Position numbers and translations under genes: made by a program. Positions 45,252 through 52,323 of a DNA stretch of 64,000 nt are shown in pieces. Location: NCBI GenBank assembly GCA_002418625.1, contig DIEM01000059.1, positions 1-64,000 of the forward strand, written 5' to 3'. The notes below the pieces were generated by a model. It searched no databases. It saw only the letters and a program-made list of their open reading frames with translations, and was not told the DNA's origin. Each line of letters begins with the position of its first letter. The stretch's first letter is position 1. This DNA is from Firmicutes bacterium UBA5774 (GTDB taxonomy: Bacteria > Bacillota > Clostridia > Peptostreptococcales > Anaerovoracaceae).

Positions 45252-45599
45252 TCATTCCTCCATTCGGCCGACCACCGGCGCGCTTTTCAGCATATTGCTG
45301 CCGTGCGGAGCCTTTGAATCAAGCGCTTCGGTCTGGTCGGCGCCGGCATCGAATCCATTATGCATGCCTCCTGCCCAGGACGAGATCTCCGTTACATCAT
45401 AGACCAGGCCATCGATCGCTATGTACGCTTCGCTTCCATTCTGCCCATCGTAGCTTGCTAATTCTTCGGCAGTGAATACCGGCAAATCCTCCGGCGGTTC
45501 TTCCGTCTTTGCTTCACCGCCCGCTCCGCCCCCGCAGCCTGTCAGTATCACCGCGCCTATAATTAGCAGAACAACATACAACCGGGTTCTTTTCCACAT
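45252..45599 (-). CDS. cytochrome-b5-like heme-binding lipoprotein
   Basis: 115 residues. Lipoprotein signal with lipobox LTGC (Cys22). Residues ~40-112 match the cytochrome b5 fold: VFTAEELASYDGQNG and AYIAIDGLVYDVTE, with the two probable heme-ligand histidines H80 (GGMHNGF) and H99 (APHG). It would sit on the outer face of the membrane. The coupled membrane protein downstream may pass electrons to or from it. Confidence 0.85.
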   Translation of the reverse strand: MWKRTRLYVVLLIIGAVILTGCGGGAGGEAKTEEPPEDLPVFTAEELASYDGQNGSEAYIAIDGLVYDVTEISSWAGGMHNGFDAGADQTEALDSKAPHGSNMLKSAPVVGRMEE

Positions 45600-45633
45600 G
45601 TCTGATCACCTCCGAAACATCAATATAATTTCG

Positions 45634-46374
45634 TTAATGCAGCGCCTGAAGCTCATGCAGGCTCTCTCTGATAATCGTTTCGACCTTTGCCCCAAGCTCT
45701 GCGGCTTCTTCCCTGGACAGATCCTTCGTCCCAATGGGCTCCAGGATCTCGATCCATACATCCGTCGAAGCGGGATATCCGTGCTCCTCGAACGATCTGT
45801 AAGATCCGCTGATTGCAATCGGTACTACCGGTACACCGGTTTTCGTTGCAAGCTTCAGACTGCCTTTTTTGAATTCATTCATCTGCGGCCCCCTGCTCCT
45901 GGTCCCTTCAGGAAATATACCGAGCGAATAACCTTTCTCCAGAAGCTCAATGCCGGCTTCGATCGCCCTCAGCGAGGCCCTTGCGTCATTGCGCCTGATA
46001 AATACGCTTCGAACGGCTTCGATACATTTGCCATATACCGGCAATTTCGCCAATTCTTCTTTGGCAACATATCCGGCCTGCCTGTTGACAGAAGCGACCA
46101 CGATAGGGATATCGGCATAGCTTTGATGATTGGATACAAACAAAACCGGACAGTCAGGAATATTTTCAACCCCTCCGACATGCAGCCTGACGCCGAAATG
46201 GCGCAGCACACCGCTGCCCCATTTGTATTGGTATTTCCTGATCGCCTCGATCTCGGCGGGAATATCCCCGGCTTTCCTGTATCTTTTGATTCTCACATAA
46301 TATGGCCACAAATAAAATATGTAGGCATACATCCAGATGCCGAAGGCAGCCATCCTGATCGCTTTAATCATCAT
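45634..46374 (-). CDS. plsC: 1-acyl-sn-glycerol-3-phosphate acyltransferase
   Basis: 246 residues with the acyltransferase motif NHQSYADIP (HX4D), FPEGTRSRG and VPVAISGS. It makes phosphatidic acid from lysophosphatidic acid at the membrane. A hydrophobic segment near the N-terminus is present. It starts 6 bases after the lipoprotein gene. Exact acceptor could be another lysolipid. Confidence 0.93.
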   Translation of the reverse strand: MMIKAIRMAAFGIWMYAYIFYLWPYYVRIKRYRKAGDIPAEIEAIRKYQYKWGSGVLRHFGVRLHVGGVENIPDCPVLFVSNHQSYADIPIVVASVNRQAGYVAKEELAKLPVYGKCIEAVRSVFIRRNDARASLRAIEAGIELLEKGYSLGIFPEGTRSRGPQMNEFKKGSLKLATKTGVPVVPIAISGSYRSFEEHGYPASTDVWIEILEPIGTKDLSREEAAELGAKVETIIRESLHELQALH

Positions 46375-46380
46375 TATCCC

Positions 46381-46929
46381 CTATTTTTCCAGCCATGGCC
46401 CGATGGCAATGCTCTTATCGATTCTTTCGGCGATCTCCATCAGGCTGTCAAAGGATGCGCCGCTCTTCATGTATAACGTATGCACGTATCCGTCCTTATA
46501 CCAGATCGCAAGTCCGGCTTCGTCCTTCGTATATCTCAATTCAATGGGAATCCCGTCAAGTTCTGAAGTTTCGGTAACCGCGAACGCGTCATAAACGCCG
46601 CTGACATCCCCTTCCATTTCATCGGCGGTTCTGAATGCGACAGCGTTTCCGTCAACTTTGAAATCCACCTGTCCAACTGCGCCTGCCACGACGTAGGCAT
46701 GCTCGAAGGCATAATCCTCAGGCCAGCCATTGATGCTCCAGCCAAGCTTCTCATCAAAATCAAGCTCTGACATTTCTTCCATCGGGTTCGGCAATTCACT
46801 TTCAGCAGGCTCTTCCGTCCCGTTCTCTGGTTCCGGCAACGGCACCGGCTCCTGCTCCGCGGGCGAGCAAGCGGCTGCAGCTGAGAGAATCAATATCAGG
46901 AACACTGCTGTTAAGATTCGTCTTTTCAT
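46381..46929 (-). CDS. putative lipoprotein of unknown function
   Basis: 182 residues from ATG 46929 (GGGG 9 nt upstream). Signal peptide with lipobox AAAC (Cys21), a Glu/Pro-rich linker (~23-50), then ~120 residues with mixed beta strands. No known domain recognised. It sits downstream of a strong hairpin and upstream of plsC. Confidence 0.75.
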   Translation of the reverse strand: MKRRILTAVFLILILSAAAACSPAEQEPVPLPEPENGTEEPAESELPNPMEEMSELDFDEKLGWSINGWPEDYAFEHAYVVAGAVGQVDFKVDGNAVAFRTADEMEGDVSGVYDAFAVTETSELDGIPIELRYTKDEAGLAIWYKDGYVHTLYMKSGASFDSLMEIAERIDKSIAIGPWLEK

Positions 46930-47009
46930 TTTTATCATCCCCTTTCCGCACTCTAATTATAACCCTTTTCCTTCGACCCATAAATGTTTTTTTGCCGCGG
47001 ACCAATCTA

Positions 47010-47048
47010 AAGCAGGACCGGCCGCGATTAATCCGGCCGGTCCTGCTT
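47010..47048 (-). terminator. strong hairpin after the PEP-synthase-like gene
   Basis: Perfect 15-bp stem (AAGCAGGACCGGCCG with its complement) and a 9-nt loop. On the minus strand the T tract after it is weak (TTTAGATT), so termination may be partial or the hairpin may stabilise RNA. Confidence 0.6.
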
Positions 47049-47100
47049 GTATCCGTCACATATTCAGCGGGTGCGGCATCATACTCGGCCCCGCGATCCG

Positions 47101-49740
47101 TCAGGCATTTGGCGGCATCGGCTCCCCGCTGGCCGCCTCATCCTTCTTTTCAAAAATACCGCAGACGGTTTTTCCCGATAGAACGTCTGATATCAAGGCG
47201 ACTCCCCTGCCGCCGACATCATGGACTTTGATGATTTCCGCCATATCCGGTTCAGCTGATGTGATGATTTCATGAAGGATGTTCTTTTCCTGATCGAAAA
47301 ACGATGGGTTATGGAATATCGTCGTTTCATCCTCAAAAATAGCGGCATAAAAAATTTCCGTCTCTACCAGATCCTGGAAAAAATGGCTGCCATAGGAAAG
47401 CTCCGGCATATATCCGGCGCCATGATACGCCACCTCGCAGGCGATCTTCATATTGGAAATTTCAGCAAATGACACGGGAACGCCGAGCTCCGGCGACGAT
47501 GTTCCCAGTCTGCCCGGAACCAGTATCATAACCGCCTTTCCTGAATCTTTATAATAGTGGTTGATTTTTCCTATGGTTCTTGCGACATTTGCTTTTTTAT
47601 TATACGGATATTCGTAATAGCTCTTTGGATCGATCTGTATAACGACATCCACAGGCTGATAGTACGCTCCTCCCATCGTGCCGCCATTCAAAGAAAAGAA
47701 GCATTTTTCTTCAGCTATTTCAGGCACTTCGACCTTGACGCCGATCCCTCCGACCTGGAGCGGCCTGCATTGGAGCAGGTTCAGCACAAATTCGCCTTCC
47801 TCATTGAAATTGACGGCAAATTCTATATCCACAGGATATTCGTATTCTTTCGAGACGACCACCATGATATCCTTCAGCATCTTGACAAAATCTTCTCTTT
47901 TCAGAAGATTGCCGCAGGTCGTAAACACGATGTCCTTCCTGATATTGCGCTCGCGAAGCTCGGCTTCCCTTTCGTAATCATGCTCGATCATGAACTTTTT
48001 GAACCACGCCGGAAGCTTATCGCTGATATCGGCGATGTCGAGACCCTTCATATTTTTCGATGTCAAACACAGCGCATCGACTTTATTCTGGACAAACCTG
48101 CTCTTATCGCCTTTTCCTGCCGAAGGCAGAAGTCCCGGCTTATCCAGCGCGGCGATTCTGGGATAGTCGCCGTCCGTCCTGTCAACGGCTCTTGTTCCCA
48201 GTCCCATGACGATGCGTATCATCCCTTGGTTCGGATCGATATCCTTGTCCCATCTATACGAATTATAAGAATATCCGACGCCTGCGGCGCAGGGCATGAA
48301 CACATCGTCAAATAACGATCCGGATACGCGCTGCACCAGGATCGCCATCTGCTCTTCCCTCATGTTCAAACCTCTTTGGAGCCTGTAGGCAAGCGCCGAT
48401 TCGTCCATTGTACTTGCATAGACAGTCTTTACCGCATCCTCAAACGCCAGGAGCCTTTCTTCAAGGCTTCCGACATTGACGCAGAATATCGATTCATATT
48501 TACCGGCGAACGCGTTGCCGAATCCGTCTTCAAGCAAACTGCTCGATCTGACGATAATGGGGCTTTGGCCGAAGTACTCCAGCATACGCCTGAATTGTTC
48601 CCTGATATTTTCAGAAAAACTTCCCTGCAGAATCTTCTCCTTGATGTCTTTGGCTGCTGAAAAGTATCCTTCCGGAGTCTTTTGCTTCAGTCTCATCGTC
48701 CAGCAGTCGTTCTGTATATTATAGGTATGGAACAGGTTGGAGCCGATGTAGAAAGAGTCATGGGGCTCAATCTTGCCGACGATTTTGGGCAGTTTATTGC
48801 TGACGATCTTTCTGGACAGCAGCATGCCGGCGGCCTTGCCTCCGATATTGCCGACGCCGATCATTCTTTTTTTAAGTTCAAGCAGATCTTCCATCTTGAA
48901 ATTCTTGCTTGCGATACCGATGAGTTTTTCGTCACTTCCGAAAAGCATCCTGCAAAGCTCTCTGATAACCTCAGGCTTTTGTTCCCTGGTCACTTCAAAT
49001 TCAGCCTTCCTGTTCATAAAATATCTTTCCCAGCTGTCAAGGTTGAGTTGACTCTCGGTATTGCCCGTGCTCCCGATCAGGGAATAGAATTTGCTTATCC
49101 GGATCCCGTCTGTCAGCGGAACGAAATTATCCTGCTCCTCTTCCGTTTTCTTTTCCTCGAGGATATGTGGGAGGAACATGCTTGGAGAATAACGGTTCCA
49201 TACCTTAAGCGGATGCAGATACAGTTCGTCATCCGTTCCGAATACGTCTATCAGCAATTGAGTCGTCGCCCGGATCCTTTCCATTGCTGCGAACGAGTGG
49301 TTGTTCCGTGTTATTGCAAAGTAGCAGACTGATTCCATCTCATGCAGAAACGGGCATGTGACAAGGAAAAAGTTCCTGATCATGAAATCGGATGCCCATG
49401 CTTTCTGAAGCGCTGAAATGCTGTCAAAAATATAAAAAGTCTCTTTGCCTTCCCTCGCGATCATATCGTGCACCTGGACGGCAAAAGACTCGAAGCCTTC
49501 ATTTGTATTGAATTGAATTATTTTAAGGCCCTCCTGCGGCACAAGCAAAGGATCATGCGGCGCAAACCTTATGTACACCAGATTCCTGCCGTCTTTGATC
49601 GCCTTTGCGGCGAAAGGGCGGACAAAAAATTCATATTCTGAAATGTCTGAGACCTGCCAGACGACATTGTCGCCGAGCCTGATATGGTCTAGAAGCCTAT
49701 CGACTCCTAAAATCCCGGATTCCACTTTATCAAATATCAT
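47101..49740 (-). CDS. KaiC-like/PEP-synthase-type ATP-grasp fusion protein
   Basis: 879 residues. Residues ~1-215 resemble a KaiC/RecA-like domain (GILGVDRLLDHI ... GDNVVWQVSD) but lack a Walker A lysine. Residues ~295-660 match the PPDK/PEP-synthase ATP-binding domain (IIVRSSSLLEDGFGNAFAG ~395-412; NLLQCRPLQ ~654-662). The last ~215 residues are a domain with LVPGRLGTSSPELGVPVSF. The phospho-histidine and PEP-utilising C-terminal domains of true PEP synthases are absent, so normal PEP synthesis is not expected. AAAGGAGGG precedes the ATG. It follows trpS by 30 bases in the sigB operon. Substrate unknown. Confidence 0.82.
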   Translation of the reverse strand: MIFDKVESGILGVDRLLDHIRLGDNVVWQVSDISEYEFFVRPFAAKAIKDGRNLVYIRFAPHDPLLVPQEGLKIIQFNTNEGFESFAVQVHDMIAREGKETFYIFDSISALQKAWASDFMIRNFFLVTCPFLHEMESVCYFAITRNNHSFAAMERIRATTQLLIDVFGTDDELYLHPLKVWNRYSPSMFLPHILEEKKTEEEQDNFVPLTDGIRISKFYSLIGSTGNTESQLNLDSWERYFMNRKAEFEVTREQKPEVIRELCRMLFGSDEKLIGIASKNFKMEDLLELKKRMIGVGNIGGKAAGMLLSRKIVSNKLPKIVGKIEPHDSFYIGSNLFHTYNIQNDCWTMRLKQKTPEGYFSAAKDIKEKILQGSFSENIREQFRRMLEYFGQSPIIVRSSSLLEDGFGNAFAGKYESIFCVNVGSLEERLLAFEDAVKTVYASTMDESALAYRLQRGLNMREEQMAILVQRVSGSLFDDVFMPCAAGVGYSYNSYRWDKDIDPNQGMIRIVMGLGTRAVDRTDGDYPRIAALDKPGLLPSAGKGDKSRFVQNKVDALCLTSKNMKGLDIADISDKLPAWFKKFMIEHDYEREAELRERNIRKDIVFTTCGNLLKREDFVKMLKDIMVVVSKEYEYPVDIEFAVNFNEEGEFVLNLLQCRPLQVGGIGVKVEVPEIAEEKCFFSLNGGTMGGAYYQPVDVVIQIDPKSYYEYPYNKKANVARTIGKINHYYKDSGKAVMILVPGRLGTSSPELGVPVSFAEISNMKIACEVAYHGAGYMPELSYGSHFFQDLVETEIFYAAIFEDETTIFHNPSFFDQEKNILHEIITSAEPDMAEIIKVHDVGGRGVALISDVLSGKTVCGIFEKKDEAASGEPMPPNA

Positions 49741-49770
49741 CGTGTTACCCTCCTTTATCAGTCTGCCGTT

Positions 49771-50757
49771 TTATCTTGCCATCCCAAGACCAAATTTTTC
49801 CCTGACACGCTTCATGGTTATCTCCGCCCGCGATGCGGCTTTTTCACTGCCCTTTTGAAGGATCTCCGGCAATTCGGACGAATGTCTGATTTCATTGAAG
49901 TTTTTTTGGATCGGAGCGATTGCGTCACAGGTCACGGCGACAAGATCGTTCTTGAATGCACCATAGCCGCAGCCCTCGTATTTTTTTTCAATATCCTTGA
50001 TTTTCATGCCGGAAAAAGCGCTGTATATCGACAGTAGATTGCTTACGCCCGGTTTTTTTTCAATATCAAACCGAATAATCCCGTCCGAATCAGTCGTCGA
50101 CTTCATGATGGTCTTCTTGATTTTATCCGGAGTATCCAGCAGCGAGATCCTGCTATGGGCGTTTTCAGCGCTTTTGCTCATTTTGGATGTAGGATCGTCC
50201 AGCGCCATGATCCTGGCCCCCACCTCCATGTTCCGCTCTTCCGGAACCACAAAGGTCTTTCCGTATTTATTGTTGATTCGGATCGCTATATCCCTGGTAA
50301 GCTCGAGATGCTGCTTCTGGTCATGCCCGACCGGGACGATATCCGAATCGTAAAGCAATATGTCCGCAGCCATAAGCACAGGATAGGTGAACAGCCCAGC
50401 CGGAGCCGACTCCTTTTCCCTGCTCTTTTCCTTGAACTGAGTCATCCTGTTCAACTCACCCGTATATGTATTGCACATCAGCACCCACGCCAGCTCCGCA
50501 TGGGCCGGAACATCCGACTGTATGAACACGATGGATTTTTCAGGATCAAGCCCGACGGCCAGATATAATGCGGCTACATCCAGGATGTTTCTGCGCAATT
50601 CCTTTGGGTCCTGGGGAACGGTGATCGAATGCATATCGACGATGCAATACGTACACTCCATTTCCTCCTGCAACTCAACGAATTGTCTCAAGGCTCCCAA
50701 ATAATTTCCGATATGAATATTGCCTGTCGGCTGCACTCCTGAAAAAACCTTCTTCAT
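49771..50757 (-). CDS. trpS: tryptophanyl-tRNA synthetase
   Basis: 328 residues. Contains the HIGH-type motif (PTGNIHIGNYLGA) and KMSKS (in DPTSKMSKSAENAH). Joins tryptophan to its tRNA. The ATG begins one base after the sigB stop, and its ribosome site lies inside the sigB end, so the two are co-translated. No T-box leader is seen upstream, unlike many Bacillota trpS genes. Confidence 0.98.
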   Translation of the reverse strand: MKKVFSGVQPTGNIHIGNYLGALRQFVELQEEMECTYCIVDMHSITVPQDPKELRRNILDVAALYLAVGLDPEKSIVFIQSDVPAHAELAWVLMCNTYTGELNRMTQFKEKSREKESAPAGLFTYPVLMAADILLYDSDIVPVGHDQKQHLELTRDIAIRINNKYGKTFVVPEERNMEVGARIMALDDPTSKMSKSAENAHSRISLLDTPDKIKKTIMKSTTDSDGIIRFDIEKKPGVSNLLSIYSAFSGMKIKDIEKKYEGCGYGAFKNDLVAVTCDAIAPIQKNFNEIRHSSELPEILQKGSEKAASRAEITMKRVREKFGLGMAR

Positions 50758-50758
50758 T

Positions 50759-51520
50759 TTATCTACCGAATTCCTTTCTGAATCTGTCCCTTATCTTTTT
50801 TTCGATCCTCGATATCGTCATTTGAGAAACGCCCATGGATTCCGCTATGTCCTGCTGGATCCTGTTTTCAATGAATCTCATCCTGAAAACCGCTTTTTCC
50901 TCCGAGGACAGGGTCGCGAGGATCTCCTTGATCATTTCCGAGTTTTCCAGCTTCGTAAAGCCCTCCTCTTCCTTGCCGAGGTATTTGTCGAGCGTATTCT
51001 CGTCGCCTTCAATGCCGTCGTCGAAGCTTTGCTGAAGCGAGTAGGTTCCGTAAGCCTGATTGCTTTCCATCGCCTCAAGCACCTCTTCCTCAGAACACCT
51101 GAGATATTCGGCGATTTCAGAAACCTTCGGGCTTCGCAGCAGCGTTCTTTCAAGCTCGTCCTTTGCCGCCGGGATTTTGGCTCCAAGTTCTTTCAAACGC
51201 CTCGGAACTTTCATGGACCAGCCTTTGTCGCGAAAATACCGCTTGATCTCACCGATGATCGTCGGCGTCGCGAAGCTGGTGAATTCATATCCCTTGCTGA
51301 TGTCATACCTTTCAACGGCAAAAACTAAAGCCATGGAACCGACTTGATACAAATCGTCGTATTCCACGCCTTTATTTAAATACTTTCTGATCAGAATGTC
51401 CACGATATAAAGATATCGCTGTACGATCTCGTTTCTCGTCTCGATGTTTTTATCCCGGACATATCTTTCAAAAAGTTCCCTGTTGCTGACTTCTGTCTGC
51501 CCCTTTTGTAGAACGGACAT
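50759..51520 (-). CDS. sigB: SigB/SigF/SigG-family RNA polymerase sigma factor
   Basis: 253 residues. Region 2 (YEFTSFATPTIIGEIKRYFRDKGW), region 3 and region 4 (SQMTISRIEKKIRDRF) match the sigma-B/F group. With RsbV- and RsbW-like genes directly before it the cassette is rsbV-rsbW-sigB, or equally a spoIIAA-spoIIAB-sigF cassette. The SigB-type promoter ahead of rsbV and absence of other sporulation genes favour SigB, but the choice is not certain. GAGGTG precedes the ATG. Confidence 0.85.
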   Translation of the reverse strand: MSVLQKGQTEVSNRELFERYVRDKNIETRNEIVQRYLYIVDILIRKYLNKGVEYDDLYQVGSMALVFAVERYDISKGYEFTSFATPTIIGEIKRYFRDKGWSMKVPRRLKELGAKIPAAKDELERTLLRSPKVSEIAEYLRCSEEEVLEAMESNQAYGTYSLQQSFDDGIEGDENTLDKYLGKEEEGFTKLENSEMIKEILATLSSEEKAVFRMRFIENRIQQDIAESMGVSQMTISRIEKKIRDRFRKEFGR

Positions 51521-51534
51521 GCTTCACCTCAACG

Positions 51535-51933
51535 TTAAATATATTTTACCATTTGGATCCGTGTTCCTTCTCCAAGCTTGGAGATAATATCGACTTCATC
51601 CATCAGCGCTTTGATGATGAATATCCCGAGTCCGCCCTCTTTCATTTCACAAGCGCAGGGTTCGCGATAATCATTCATATCATACCCGCCGCATGTATCC
51701 GTTACGAGAATTATGAATCTGTCGGCTTCAATGGTACATTCGACTTCATAGCAATTTTCATCCTTGTCCCCGTGCCTGACGACGTTTGTGCACGCTTCCG
51801 ACACAGCGACCTTGATATCTTCGATCGCTTCAAGGTCAAAGCCTGCGCAGTTCGCCACAGAAGAGACTGCAAGCCGAACCACCCGCACATATTCGGGTTT
51901 TCCAGGGATAGAAAATTTCAATAGATCACCCAT
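51535..51933 (-). CDS. rsbW: anti-sigma factor kinase RsbW-like
   Basis: 132 residues from ATG 51933 (GAGGAG upstream; begins MGDLLKFSIPGKPEYV). GHKL-type serine kinase fold: N box (IKVAVSEACTNVVRHG), LVTDTCGG and GGLGIFIIKALMDE. It binds and blocks its sigma factor and phosphorylates the antagonist encoded upstream. SpoIIAB is the alternative identity. Confidence 0.88.
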   Translation of the reverse strand: MGDLLKFSIPGKPEYVRVVRLAVSSVANCAGFDLEAIEDIKVAVSEACTNVVRHGDKDENCYEVECTIEADRFIILVTDTCGGYDMNDYREPCACEMKEGGLGIFIIKALMDEVDIISKLGEGTRIQMVKYI

Positions 51934-51947
51934 TGTTTTTCTCCTCA

Positions 51948-52256
51948 TTACAAAAGTATTTGATCAAGACTTGTGATAGTAAGCAGTTTTCTGATGTTTT
52001 TTTTGGGATTCAGGATCCTGATGCGATTCCGGTCGGCTTTCATTTTTCCGTACGTGCCGATGATCACGCCGATTCCCGTACTGTCGATGTAATTCAGGTT
52101 GTCAAACCGGAGCGTGATGTCGCCCTTGTTTTCTTTATATGCTTTTTCCAGCGATTCCCTGAATTCATTGACCGACGAAATATCAATTTCTCCCGTCAGG
52201 TCGATTTCCCATTCATTGTTGTCGTTGTCAAAACTGCTTTTTATCTGTAAAGACAT
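51948..52256 (-). CDS. rsbV: anti-anti-sigma factor RsbV-like (STAS domain)
   Basis: 102 residues from ATG 52256 (AGGAGG upstream). STAS domain with the phosphorylatable serine S59 in NYIDSTGIGVIIGTYG. Unphosphorylated, it would take RsbW away from the sigma factor. The stop overlaps the RsbW-region ribosome site. No phosphatase (RsbP/RsbU-like) gene is adjacent. Confidence 0.9.
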   Translation of the reverse strand: MSLQIKSSFDNDNNEWEIDLTGEIDISSVNEFRESLEKAYKENKGDITLRFDNLNYIDSTGIGVIIGTYGKMKADRNRIRILNPKKNIRKLLTITSLDQILL

Positions 52257-52280
52257 CTTTACTTCCTCCTGATTCAAGGT

Positions 52281-52305
52281 ATACCCTTATGAGAAGAGTT
52301 CAAAC
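52281..52305 (-). promoter_or_regulatory. SigB-type promoter of rsbV
   Basis: On the minus strand: GTTTGA, 13 bases, GGGTAT. This matches the SigB consensus (GTTTAA-N12-15-GGGTAW) with one mismatch. It lies 24 bases before the rsbV ATG, between gyrA and rsbV. Suggests the sigma factor drives its own operon. Confidence 0.7.
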
Positions 52306-52323
52306 ACGGGCTTTGCTTAGATT

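Noticed and set aside
47101..49740. Ordinary PEP synthase or PPDK
   Set aside because: The phospho-histidine and PEP-binding domains are missing and the N-terminus is a different domain.
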